Origin: Cystobasidiopsis lactophilus
Lineage: Eukaryota; Basidiomycota; Agaricostilbomycetes; Agaricostilbales; Chionosphaeraceae
Direction: 5' to 3'
DNA: 64,000 nt
Assembly (NCBI GenBank): GCA_001599975.1
Contig: BCIO01000002.1
Location: forward strand, 1,995,883-2,059,882
Part shown: in pieces, positions 1 through 12,039 of the stretch
How positions within the stretch are numbered: the first letter of the stretch is position 1
How the letters are laid out: each line of letters begins with the position of its first letter
Made by a program: the position numbers and the translations under genes
Notes under the pieces: model-generated
Database searches by the model: none
Seen by the model: only the letters and a program-made list of their open reading frames with translations
Told to the model about the DNA's origin: nothing

Positions 1-935
1 ATTCATCAGTACGTGAGCATGAGCACACAGAAGAGCAACCAACCTCGCATAAGCCACAACACTGGGGTAATTTTCCGATAGACGGACCATGCAGCTCGAG
101 CCCGTGAAGGTAGTTTCGGCAGCAGCTCCTGCCACATGCTCGGTACCAACGCGATTACAGGCCACAAATACCACTCCTGAGCCCAGTAGAGGCGTGCACC
201 TGGTGACGAAGTAGCTGATCGTTTGCCGAACGCTTTCGAATCCTGTCGCAGGCTCATTGTTGTCGGCAGAAACCAGCCAGTTCATCTGTTACTAGCTCGT
301 TAGCTTCTAGAGCAATTTAAACTTGTCGTAGACCAACACAACAGACAACCAAGTCGGCCCGCTCTTGCTTAGCGCAGGTGGCAAACGTGAAGGCTTCGAA
401 CGGCTCTTGGAACTGCCCGCATCTTTAGCTGAGCTTCGGACAGGTATAACAGTCCAATTACCTTCCATTCGTTCAAATCCATGCATATGCCTACGGCCAT
501 GCGCACAACCATGCCTTGGAAGGGGAGCTCGAAAACGGAGAAGCTGGGGCCTTCCGAAGCCCAACTTTCGTCTGTTTCGTAGAGATGGTGCTTGCGGTGG
601 ACGCCAATCACTTCTCCACCCGGTCCAACGACGGCAGCAGAGTTGAAAGCCGTATCGCCGTCCTTTTCGGCAAAGCCCACAACAACGAAGCAAGAAAGTC
701 GGCGGGCATGGCCCTGCGCCCAGCGGATGGATGGGCTGTCTGACGCCGTTTCGAGAAAAGGTTCAATCTCTTGACGCGAGGAGAAGCAGTAGCCGGCAAA
801 AGCCATCTCTGGTAGCACCAACAGGTCGCAAGGCTTGCAGCGAGACACCATGAGGTCGGCGTCGGCCATGCTTTTCTCAGGGTGCTTGAACGTAGGTTGC
901 GTCTGCAAACAAGCAACACGCATATTACAGACCAT
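1..935 (-). CDS. NTA1: Protein N-terminal asparagine/glutamine amidase (3' end outside window)
   Basis: This is a nitrilase-superfamily amidase that deamidates N-terminal Asn/Gln, so that proteins enter the Arg/N-degron pathway. The usual Glu-Lys-Cys triad can be read: Glu in LVLPEMAFAGY, Lys in GVHRKHHLYETD and Cys in VGICMDLNE. The protein continues through two introns (donors gtaattg and gtgttgg) into QEPFEAFTFATCAK, MNWLVSADNNEPATG, VVFVACNRVGTE and ETTFTGSSCMVRL, all in NTA1 order. Two in-frame ATGs exist, at 935 and 923. The second gives MRVACLQTQPTF, the usual nitrilase opening, and may be the true start. The gene runs off the left edge, so its C-terminus is not seen. Its 5' end faces the 3' end of the cytochrome b5 gene 226 bases away. 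The family call is firm. Confidence 0.88.
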
Positions 936-1161
936 GCTGAAGAGATGCCTCTTGGTGAAGTGAAGTGAAGGAGAGCAAGCTGTCGAGAATTTAGTGGCGC
1001 ACAAGTTGAAGTCGCCACCCGCCTGTAGTGGTGCTCTTTCAAAGCGATCCAGCGATATATGCTTTTGATATATCTCAAACCAGGAAACGATACAGGACAA
1101 CACCCAGCATAAGACTGGAGCCGACTCCCGACCAAACACGGACCATGCGGTCTATTCCTCT

Positions 1162-1856
1162 CTAGAGCTTGGCTTCGCCCCCGACCTTGCCAATCAAGAA
1201 TGGCGCCGCGGACTTGGCTATTAGTCAGGGAGAATGTGCCGTCAGGAACAGGGTCTTGATACTTGTGGCTAGTATAAAGACCAACTGAGAACTTTCTTCG
1301 AATGGAACCTGGACAAGGTATCAGGACGAGACGAGCGTAGCAGCGCAATAGTCCTCTAACTCACTTCCAAAACGCCTCAGTTGAATCTGATATCAGCCCT
1401 CCGGGCCTACATAAGCTCTGCAGCCACACTTTGCCGGGCAATCCGCTCACCTTTGCCGCAGCTGTTCAACAGAATCTTCTTGCCCCCTGGAAGTACCAAA
1501 TGTTAAAAGGCCAGCCAGACAGGACGAAACAATTGGGAGAGGCTTTACCGGGGTGATCGCTGTTTGCCCCACGGGGCAGCTCTCAGCGTCTTCAAAGTCC
1601 ACTCCAAATGCCCTATGGACTCACCCTAAGAAGGAGGACACATCCTATGCAGAACTGTTTCAGCAAGGAGGACACCACTTTGTGCGCCAGACCCACGTAG
1701 ACGCCATCTGCAGCGCAACAACACCTGCGTCAGGGGGAGGCTGGTCTCGATTGGCACGTCGCCTCATCTGAGAGACTCGCCTTCGATGATTACCCAGGCT
1801 GAGTCAGCGCTCTTGTGCTTAGCCACCTCGGCTGGATTGTACACTTTGTCGGACAT
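1162..1856 (-). CDS. Small soluble cytochrome b5-like haem protein, eight exons
   Basis: This is an electron-carrier domain of about 84 residues. Joining eight exons in phase gives an N-terminus MSDKVYNPAEVAKHKS, the haem-binding motif DHPGGKKIL (first axial His) and FHSKKVL (second axial His), and an end FLIGKVGGEAKL. That is one complete cytochrome b5 fold. There is no C-terminal membrane anchor, unlike ER cytochrome b5, so it should be cytosolic or act as a free partner protein. The gene is unusually fragmented, with seven introns for 84 codons. Exons 2, 3 and 4 are only 11, 20 and 11 bases (1697-1707, 1625-1644, 1549-1559). The first intron (1708-1780) starts with GC in an AAG/GCGAGT context rather than GT. 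Start ATG at 1856, stop at 1162. The correct phase at every junction and both ligands make the call strong. Confidence 0.87.
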
Positions 1857-2101
1857 GTGAATTGGAGATGGGCTGGTTCTGATTGGTCGTCTGAGGTCAC
1901 CCCGCGCCACCCCGAGGCCAGCATCGCCGGAATCAGTGGGGGACCGCGCTCTACTGATGGGACGGAGGAAAGGATTGCACAAAGAGGGTTGGGTTGGCAA
2001 TAGATACAGTCATGAGAGGGCGCCCGATGCAGATGAGAAACAGAATTCTAAAAGCGAAACCCAGTGCGCAAAGCCGAGTTCAAATGGCACGATGGACAAG
2101 C

Positions 2102-5100
2102 TTATGACAAGTGAAAGGCGCCTAGAAACGCAAGTGTGAGTTCTTGGAAGGCAAGACGACGGGTAAAGGGCAGGGCTCACCTTGGCCTTCATGGACAGCA
2201 ACGTCAAAGCGAGCAGCCAGCACGTCACTGCTGGAGTACTCCGGCAGCTTGATCTGGGTTGCGAAAAGTCAGCATGAGGAGCGGACACAAAGGGAGGTGA
2301 GCCGGCGCACATAGTTCTGGCACGTCATGACGCTGGGCAGGTATTCGTCGGGCTGGTGGCCAGACTCTGGCAGCTTCCGCACGACGGTGAGAGGCGGGTG
2401 GAGCGCTCGGAAGCCTCCAACAGGCAATCTGGGGCTTCCGGTCGCAAAGCTGAGGAAGGAGCGCTGCTGCGGCTTCTCATAGGTCGAAATGAGGTGCAAG
2501 AGTTCGGTGACGATTCGCGAATCCATGGAGAACCCATGGTCGGCGCGGATGCTCTCGTGAAGAACTATACAGAGGCCAGTCAGGGCTGAATTCGATGCAT
2601 GAGAACGGAATGCCTCCTCACTTTCGAAAGTCCAATCCTCGGAGGGGTTGCCGAAGAGAAGTACGAGCTCTTCTGGAGTGAAACACGCCAGGTCCTTAAC
2701 TGGGAAGACTTCGCTAAACCCTTCCCGGAAGGCTTGGACTTGTCTGTGCAGGGTAGAGCGACTTTAGCATGCCGACCGGGAAGCAAGGGAAAGGAAAAGT
2801 TGAACGCACTTGACGGTGCCCTTCTTCAAGGTGTAGTCGATGACGAGCTGAACATACTCCTCTACATTGTCGATGGTGACGCTGACGCTGTCGCCGTCGG
2901 GCTTGAGCAGGATGTGGGGATAGCCTGGGAGCGTGAAGTCGAGTGAAAGGTCGTCGACCGAGGCGCCCTTGATTTTGATGCCTTGGACTGCTTGGCTCTT
3001 TGCTTGATCAGAGCTAGAGGCATCGGCGAGGATCTCTTGCTTGGCTGTGACGTAGGCCATGACATGGTCGAGCGAGCTCCCGAGCACCGGGTCGACCGTC
3101 TTGACACTTGACGTCGTCAAAGGGATCTCTTGGTCAAGGACGAGCTTCATGAACGTCTTGCCAAACGGGATGTCGATGATGCGGGAGTCCATGAGGCCCT
3201 TGGCGATGAATTGGCCCAAGACCCGGAACATGCTAGTGACTTTGCGGCCGCCTTCGCTCTCGACGTTCTCGTCCATGATAGGGGCCGGGAAGAGGCCACA
3301 GGCGTTGTTGATGAAGATGGACGGGTTGGAGGCGTCGTCGGATGACCGCCAAAGCTTGAGGTCCTTGCGGCTGAATTCTTTTGACACCAAGGCGTCTTGA
3401 AGTTTCCATCGCTGTTGAGTCAGGATTCGAGTCACGAAGAGGCGCGTAGGCTTACAGAACTCTAATGTCGGTCCGAGGCCAGTGCCAACTTCTGAGAAGA
3501 ACTCGATCCTATTGCGAACCTTGTCAGCTGCCAAGCTAGCGGCACAATAGGAGAGGGCAGAACGTACTCGAGCATGGCGCGGCTTTGCCCATACAGTTCG
3601 AACACCTTGAAGGCAGACTCCAGCAGCCGATCTCTGGCGAGGCGAACCTTTTGACGCTGCAGTCGACCCAGAAAGCCGAGGTTCTCGTCCCTCCTGGACT
3701 CTTGCCGAGCCTGCCCGACCCATTTTTGCATCAATCTGGCGTAGCCAAAGGACGTTGACTGCAGGAAAGAGAAGCGGGCCTCGAAGGGGAACAGGAAAGG
3801 GAACGACTGGGGCAGATCGAGAGCCCAATCGGGGAGGCAGGAGCTGGCGACAATCATCGGCTCCTCGAGCTGGCGGTTGAGCTTGGCTGTCAGCTTGTTG
3901 TTGAAGAAGGCGGCGTCGTTCAGCTGGCTGGAGGGGTGGGCCGAGTCGATGAGTTCGGGAATGTCAGCGTTCAAGTTGCGAAGGACACGCAAGAGCTGGA
4001 GTATGTGGCTTTGGCGAGAAGCGTCCGGAATGCAGTCCGGCAAGATGGTCAACGGGTTGTCTTCTTGTTGCTCGACCGGCTCTGGGGAAGTGCGCGCGTG
4101 CGCAGTTGGCCCTGGCCCCGCCACACGCCGGAACTTGACAGTGTAGATATTCGACCAGAGAGTACGACTGGTGGCCGACCCTTGACGGACTTCAAAATTG
4201 TGGATGGCGCCGTAGATGGTCGTGTCGAGAGGCACGTCCACGTCTCCCATGGAGAACTCAAGGTGCCAGTCTGTCGGAGCCGTCCTCAACGCGGAGGCAT
4301 AGGAAGCGCGCGGTTGCGAGGCCGAGGATGGCACCGGCTGCGGCGCTGTTCGGTAGGGGTTAGGCGTGGCAACGCGAGTCCCGCCCGGGGTGTGCCCTTC
4401 GAGCCTTGACCCATCTGCCGCAGGTTCCAAGTTTGTCGTGAGTTCGTCCCTGGACATGTCTGAATCAAGATCGTCGAGAATCTGGAGAAGTTCCAGAGCG
4501 CGTTAGAGGACAAACAGGTCAGATGAATTTGGCCACTTACTTGCTGGCCAAGATCTGACAAGTCAGCTTGCGCACTTCTCGAAGGCACAGGGCTTCCTGC
4601 TGGTGTCGATCCCGGTGAACCATCTGCTGAGGGACCTTTAGCCAAGCGAGAGCTCCGGCGCCTGACGATTTGCTGAGCTGCGTTCTGTGGCTGCTGCGGC
4701 TCGCCGGCTTGAGATGTGGACTGGGCAGCGTCCGCAGAAGACGTGCCGAGACTGGTGGAAAGTCGGTCTGCGGGCGACGGCTGGCTTGGGGTCTCCGCCA
4801 TGGCGGCCAGCGCGCGAGACAAGTGGGAAGAGGGAGCCGGCGCGCTTGAACTCATATTGATTCGGTCGGTGGCGGATGAGGCTGCTGAAATGCGAGGGCG
4901 CAAGTAGTCATTGAAAGCTTGAAAGGTGGCGATGGCGTGAATCGACACCACAACGTTGGAGCACGATCGCGGAATATCGACATCGTCCGAAATCAAACGG
5001 AGCTTGAGCTGTCGGGCCAGCATAGTTGCCGAGTTGCGGTCGTCCGCCGTCCCGTGGACTGCTGTCACCACTTCAAACTCTTCCAATCGACTCAGCGACT

Positions 5101-8100
5101 CTTGCAGGCGCTTGACGAGCGCAGCCAGAGCCGTGGTTGAAGATCCAGGCGGCTGGGCAGAAAGGGCAGAGGCCAAGAGAGCCTGCCTAGCCACAGCGTC
5201 GTCTGAATCGCCAGGGCGTCAGCACGGTACTGCGGCACACGAAGGAAAGAAGCCTACTGGAAGTGCCCTTGCAGCTGAGAGCAAATCTGAGCAGTGAGTC
5301 CATAAGGCCCGATTCCATCATTTCAAAGCCGCTGATGGACTGGTCCGGGTTGGTGAACTGCCGGCTGACCTGCTCCAAGGCACCAACGAAGTCGGCTTTG
5401 GGGTCGCCGAGGCGGAGTTCGGAGAGCTTGTCGAGGCGCTTGGCCAGGTCCTTGATGCCCTTCAAGTCTTTGCTGGCCTGGTTGGCCGACCCAGTTGACG
5501 ATGAGCAGTAGCGGTCGCGCATGAACCGGGCTCGCTGGGTGACTAGGTCCTTCATTTGCGCGTCAATCGGGCTCACGGGGGTGGCCAAAGCGGCGGCGCT
5601 GCCTCGGGTTGGGCTAGCTCGGCCGCTCGCAGTGGCTTGGAGGGCGCGAGTGAGACCTGATGCACCCGAAGGCAGCAGCTCCCTGGTCAAGATGTCCGGC
5701 GCGGCGTTTGAGCTGTCGTGCGCAACCTCGCTGGCTAGACCTTGAGCCACGAGCGACGCTGTGTCCTTGGAAGGGGCTGAGGCCAACAATGGTTCGGCGG
5801 CGAGCTGCTCGACCTCGTACATGACGCCCTCTCGCCGGAACAGGTATTGCGAAACGTCCGGCAACGTGATGAGCAAGAGCTCGACAAGCTGAAGGCCGCT
5901 GGTGATCAGGGAGGGCTGGTCCTTGGAGGCGAGGATGGAGCCAAGGAAGCTGGTCAAAGGCAGAGTGCTGATGATCTTGGTCAGGAGGTCCTTCGGGCAG
6001 TAGTAAACAATCTTGGTGAGTCCGAGCATGGCCTTTGAGCGAACAGTGACGCCAACGGAGGCAGAGTACACGTCGATCAGGGTGGGCAGAGTGAGGGCAT
6101 AGAAACGCTGGATGGCTTCTTGTCGGCTGCCGGTCTGTGAATTGAGCAGATCGATGCGAATTTCGTTGGGTGGCCGCGAGCTGCGAGAAGATCCACTCGC
6201 TTGAGCGTTGCGGAGGTCGTCGGCGGTTGCCGGGCGTGGCTCTGTCTTCACTTCAACGTCTTCGTCTCCGTCTGGGTCTTGCTGGGTAGTGGGAGTGGTC
6301 TCCTCGCGCTTAACTCGAGATTTGGTCTTTCTGCTCCGCGAAGCGTTTGGTTTGGAATGGAAAATGCCATCTGGTCATCCTTTGTTATGAGCTCAGCCAT
6401 CAAAGCAGCTTGCTGAACAGGCGCACCTTTAGGCAAGGCGGGCAGCAGCTCGGTGATCAATCCCAAAGCCTCCTGCACCTGATCCTTGGGACGGTGGACC
6501 AGGTTTTGCAGAACGATCATTTCGTCTTCCTCGTTCTGCTTTTGGAGGGCTTCCACTTCTGATCCTTTGGATGGAGGTGCAACGCCCGTCAAGATCTGAA
6601 AGAGCGCGTCTCCGCAGTTCATCTCGAGCAGCAAGGTGGCGACGCCGGCGCTCGCTCGAGCAGCCTGAGCGAGAACCCTGATGGTTTGCGTCAAGGTGTG
6701 GCTGGCAATAGGGCTGCTTGTAGGAACGAGGATGGCGACAAGAGCCGAGCAGAGGTCGGCGCTGAGGAGAGCGTCCAGCTTGTCCGGATGGTGGCGATAA
6801 GACTCGATGATGCGGGTGACAGCCAGGCAGGCTTGTTCCACCACTCGTTGATCACTGTATGCCAAGACATTGCGCAGGATGGGGATGACATCGCGGACCA
6901 TGTTGAAGGACTCGATGGTGAGCGAGCGACAGCAGTTGGCGGCGGCGGTGACGGCGGTGCGTTGGACATTGGTGGAGAAGAAGTCGAGGTAGCTCAGCAG
7001 AGCTGCCAAGCCGCCCTCGCGGACAACAGCTCCAGGCACTTCTTCCGAGATCTTTTCCAAGGTCTGCCACGAACTGAGTCAGCCGAAGAACCTAAGCCTG
7101 AAACACACCGGGAAGCGCACACTGAGGGTCTGCTCTGCTAGGTCGATGTACTGGATCTCCAACAGCTTGGCGCAAAGGATTGGCACAGCCCCTCCTGCAA
7201 CGACAGAGTGCCCGCTGCCCGGAAGGGCTTCCATCAGGTTGGCCAAGCAGCGACAGGCCAGCAGCATCATCTCCACCGCGCTCTCCTCTCCGATCAGCTC
7301 GATATCCTCTCCACGCAGAACGTTGACTAGCTCTTTGACGAAGCTGTCGATGGAAAAGTAGCCGGACAAGGTGTCTTCGGTACTGATGCTCAAAATCTCG
7401 GACAGCTCTTGCAATGCCACCAGCTTTTGAGTGGGATCAGACCGGTCTCTGAGTTGGTTGAGGATGGTCTTGAGGTGGTTGGAGAGGCCAGCGACGGCGC
7501 CGGAGAACCCGGCGAGGCCGGAGAGCACGTTGGAGAACGACCGATAGCTGGATCCGGCGAGGTCTTCGTCGTGACCCGCTCCGTGGAGGGCGGCGGTATT
7601 GGTCGGCCCAGTGCGAATCAAGTTGCCGTCCTCATCGTACTCCTCCTCGAAGACTGGCTCCTCTTCATCTTCGCCATCCGAATGCGCCTGTGGGAGTCTG
7701 GCAGCAGGACGGGAAGGGCTGGCGGCATCATCGTCCTCGTCGGAGATGTAGAGAGCCGCGCCGGATGTGCCAACGCCTTGCGCACCCGCTCCACCACCCA
7801 ACTCATCAGCGGGGATGAACCCGTCGTCTTCGTCCATCCCATCGTCGCTGTAGTCGTCGTCGTCCTCGCCGATGATGAGCTCCGCATCGTCCTCCAGCAC
7901 GCCATCGTAGATGGGCTCGTCCACCTCCATCACGAGCTCCGGAGCTGGGGCCTTCTTTGAGGTGGGCGCAGCCGCAGTTGCGGGTTGCTGTTGCTGGGCC
8001 GCAGCGGCTCGGTTGCGGCGCTTGTTAGCGCGCCCACCGGAGGGAGCGGAGGTGTCAACGTCGGCAGGGTGTGCGGCGCCAGCTTCAGTCTTGACCTTGG

Positions 8101-8871
8101 CCGCCGCTGACGACGACGAAGCCCCCGACTTGGATTTTCGGGGCATGGCGGCGATGGATCGCTTTCTCTTCTTGGTGGCGTTCGGCTGGGCGACGCCGGT
8201 GGTGGCGGGCGCTGAGGTGGAAGGCGACCGAACTGACGGAAGACGGGAGCGAAGGTTGTAGGCAGAGCCGGTGGGCAAGTCTGTGGTGAGGGAGAGGCGG
8301 CGCTTCTTGCTCAGAGGCTTGACGTCGTCGGTGGCTGAGGTCGAGGTTGAGGCCTGAGGCTGATCAAGGGATGGGGACGGAGAGCGAGCTCGCTGCTTGC
8401 CGAGGGCCTTTTCGGAAAGGTGGGTGCTGCTTCGATTCCGAGTGGACCTGTTCCATCGCCACGTACAGCTGCATCAGCATCGTGTCCATCATTGAAGGAA
8501 TCAGAGAGTGGAGGCGGAGCTGGAAAAGGGGCGACTGGTCGTCTGAGGCGATTTACGTGCGCGGTGCAGTGGCGAGAGCGGGCAAAAGGCCAAAACCCTC
8601 CAAAGGCAACGCAGACATACCTTCTGAGAGAAGAGCCTGAGGGCGCTGAGGCAGAGGCAGAGTCGGGGGCAGAGGGACGCTTTCGCTTGCGGCCTGAGCT
8701 CGTCGACTCTGGAGCTGCGGCGTCTTCGCTGGAAACCTTGCCGCTCAGTCGGGTCGAGCGTCGGCGTGGCAAGGCAGGGATGGAGGTGGCTTGGGTGGTG
8801 ACGGTCTCCCCGTCGGAGTCTATCGAAGAGAGCTCGCTGAGGTCTTGCGTCGAGGTCTCAGCAAAGCTCAT
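2102..8871 (-). CDS. UFD4: HECT-type E3 ubiquitin ligase, UFD4/TRIP12 family
   Basis: This is a very large, roughly 2,000-residue ubiquitin ligase of the ubiquitin-fusion-degradation pathway. The N-terminus (from ATG 8871) is disordered and charged, with Lys/Arg-rich stretches, a Gln run and long Asp/Glu-rich segments. It is followed by an armadillo-type helical region (about 7.6 to 6.3 kb) beginning near LSGLAGFSGAVAGLSNHLKT, as in TRIP12. The C-terminal HECT domain is complete: NNACGLFPAPIMDE, LGQFIAKGLMDSRIIDIPFG and FTLPGYPHILLKPDGD in the N-lobe. The catalytic Cys is in SVMTCQNYVKLPEYSS, and the protein ends FDVAVHEGQGAFHLS. Two short introns split the last 60 codons, and the stop is at 2102. 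The start was chosen because ATG 8871 opens the frame. Some central exon borders are approximate. In yeast Ufd4 also works with Ubr1 on N-degron substrates, which is interesting beside NTA1. Confidence 0.9.
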
Positions 8872-9111
8872 AAGAGCATCGTTTGAAGCCGTCTAGGTCG
8901 GCTTGCGGGGTGCTTGCGGTTGTGCAGATGGCAGGCGAGGTGGTGGAGGCGGCAGCAAGGGTATAGGGAGTTGCGGATCGAGAAACCGGAGGACAAGGGG
9001 CATTCGACCTTCGTTTCCCTTTGGGTGAACGAACTCCGACGTTTATGGTGCAATGCAAATGCGTCTAGAAGCTGCTAACTGAGAAGGCCTTTGCATCCCT
9101 ATAGATCCCAG

Positions 9112-12039
9112 CTATTGGGTCAAATGCCAGTCGAGCTGCGACCATCTCGTGAGCATGAGAAACGCATCTGAGGCTAGGCAGGCGAGCTCGTACCTTGTCT
9201 GCCCACTTGGGCAGGATCTCACAGAGTTCTGCCACGTCTTTGTCGCCTCTGCCACTGAGGGTCTACGGTCGGGTTCGCGTGAGATGTCTGCTGTACTTGG
9301 AGGGCTGCGGAAAGGCACTGACCATGACGATGTTCGCCGTCTTAGGCATGGTCTTGGCGACCTGGACGGTCGTCCAGATAGCATGCGAGGTCTCGAGAGC
9401 GGGAATGATGCCCTCGTTCTCGGCGCACATGCGGAAGCCGCGCAGGCACTCTTCGTCAGTCGCCACATGGAACTCGGCTCGGTTGGTGTCCTTCAACCAG
9501 GCCAACTCCGGGCCCACACCTGCGGCACGCCCATCAACAATGCGAGATCCCATATCAGAAGCCAACTCGCGCACCAGGGTAGTCCAGTCCCGCAGAAATC
9601 GAATGCGTCTCGACAATCTGGCCGGCCGCCGTCTGTAGGATGTAGGTTTTGACCCCGTGCAAGACGCCCATCGAGCCTTTGGAAAGGGTGGCAGAGTGCC
9701 TGTTCGTGTCCAGGCCCTCGCCTCCCGCCTCGACGCCAATGAGCCTGACGCTCTTGTCCTCGATGAAGGGGTGGAAAGTGCCGATCGAGTTGCTGCCTCC
9801 GCCAACGCAGGCCACTACCGCATCAGGCAGCTTGCCCACTTCGGCTTGCAGCTGAGCCTTGATCTCTTTGCCGATGACGGACTGGAAGTCGCGAACGATG
9901 GTCGGGAAAGGATGGGGCCCAATCGCCGAGCCAACCAGATAATGCGTGGTGGACAGGTTGGTCACCCAGTCGCGCATAGCCTCGTCTGGAGGTATTGACT
10001 TTTCAGCCGTGCGAAGAGACCTCTAGAGATGCGGCCGCTCACTGATGGCATCCTTCAATGTCTGACTGCCGCTGGCGACCGCCACAACCTGTAAGGCTCA
10101 TTCTTTCAGCCACGGTGGCTTTTAGCCGTGTCTTCGGTGAGGGTCACCTTTGCTCCGAGCATTTTCATCCGGAAAACGTTCAATGCCTGGCGCCGCACAT
10201 CTTCGGCGCCCATGTAGACAGTGCAGTCCAGGCCAAACTTGGCACAAACAGTGGCTGTGGCAACGCCGTGCTCTATTTGGCAAACGAATCAGCCGGAGCC
10301 TTGGCATGCATAACGAGCAGAGGCTCCTCACGGCCAGCTCCCGTCTCTGCGATGATCCGCTTCTTGCCGATGCGCCTAGCCAGCAAAATCTGTTAGGCGA
10401 TTGCGTTTTCAGCCCTGCGCCGAGATTCTATAAGCAGTCACCCGACCTGTCCAATGGCATTGTTGATTTTGTGACTCCCGGTGTGGTTGAGGTCTTCCCG
10501 CTTGAACCAGATCTTGGCACCGCCAGCCAATTCTGTGAGTCGGGTCGCTTCGTAGAGCCCGGAAGGTCGATTCATGTAGGTGTAGTAAGAGCGGAACTCC
10601 TTGAGGAACTCGGGATCGGCCATCGCCTTTCGGTGGGCGGCCTCCAGCTCGACCAAACAGTCAAACAGCGCTTCGGGCACATACTGGCCGCCATACTCTC
10701 CAAATCGCAACGGCATCTCGTTCGATAGGTCAAGAGGCTCGCCAGAGTCGACGACGGCGTCAACTTTGGGTACGGCATGGTCCAAGGTCGATGTGGTTGA
10801 GTTGAAGACTTGGGTCAGGTTGACCTCTTCGGTCTTGACTGCACTCTTCGAAGGGCCGACGGAAGAGCGAGTGCGGTTGATGCCGCCGCAAATGGCCTCG
10901 CAAGCATCGCGAACGCTCGCTGCCTCTTGGCCGGGTCCAGCGCCTTTCAGAACGCTGACCAGCTTGGAGCCGACCACAACGCCGTCTGCAAGCGCACCAA
11001 TGGAGTCAAAGTGATCTTTTGTCGAAACGCCGAAACCGACGGCCAGCGGGATCGGTTTCGAAACCAGCTTGTTAATGCGTTCGACAAGCGGCAAGGCCAT
11101 GTTCGACACCTGGGTGGAGGCGCCCGTCACGCCCATCTTTTGAGGGCGACGTGGTAAGATGGCGCTCGTATCGTTAGAGTAATGACGCCGACACCTACCT
11201 TGGAAACAACATAGATGAACGAGTCTGCAATCGAGGAGAGAAACTTGATGCGCGAGTCGGTCGTGCTCGGCGCAATCAATGGCACGTAGCTCAACCTGCT
11301 CGTAGACCTAGTGAGCGAACTAGTCAACGCAAAGCATCGCAAACGGGCGTACCCTTCAGACGTGCAAATCTCTCGGAACTTGAGCGCTTCCTCGGGCGGC
11401 AAGTCGACCATGATGAAGCCATTTGCGCCTGCTGCCTTGGCGTCCTGGACCGCCTTTTGCTCTCCATACGCCAAAGTCGGGTTGTAGTAGCCTGTGCGCC
11501 ACGTACACCACCTTAGTTCTAGAACAGAGAGAATCAGACATTTTGCGAGTCTCACCCATCAGAATGACTGGCGCTTTAAGGCCCTTTGCTCTTGCTTCTT
11601 TGACCAGCGCAAGGCACTTGGCATAGTCGACATCGTACTTCAGAGCAACCTGCGGTAAAGGACATCAGATCTCTTGGAATGAGGGCGCAAACAATCAATG
11701 AGATGGACATTGTTTGAGTCTTGAATGGCCGGGCCCTAGCTGCCAGCATCAGCATTGAGCGCAGAGTGTATCAAAAGAGCCAGCGCACATCGGCGAGCGG
11801 GTCTGTGAACGGCACACCGAGCTCGATAATATCGGCTCCACCAGCCTCCATCGCAAGCATGATGTCGACCGTAAGGTCGGGGTGTGGGCTGCCAAGGACA
11901 ATTGTGATCATCGTTGGTCAGACACAGGTGATGCCGGCGGAGCGCCAATCACTTACAAGCCAGCCGTGATGAAGCACACGAAGACGGCGACATTGAGCTC
12001 CGCCTTTTGGGCAAAGACCTGGCGGATGAGATCGCTCAT
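9112..12039 (-). CDS. TRP5: Bifunctional tryptophan synthase (alpha-beta fusion)
   Basis: The enzyme catalyses the last two steps of tryptophan synthesis: indole-glycerol phosphate to indole (alpha) and indole plus serine to tryptophan (beta, PLP). The order is alpha then beta, as in fungi. The start [17 protein letters not shown] is at ATG 12039. The alpha part shows [18 protein letters not shown] with the catalytic Glu and Asp, and later MGVTGAST and [13 protein letters not shown]. The linker leads into the beta part, [19 protein letters not shown], with the PLP lysine in [19 protein letters not shown] and the Gly-rich phosphate loop [13 protein letters not shown]. The last exon encodes LDWHLTQ with a stop at 9112. 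There are many short introns. Two TGACTC motifs lie about 110-135 bases upstream, which suggests general amino-acid control. Confidence 0.93.

Noticed and set aside
8041-8330. CAG/GCC-rich stretches of UFD4 as a microsatellite or mobile element
   Set aside because: They encode Gln, Ala and Asp/Glu runs in frame with the UFD4 protein and have no element-like ends.
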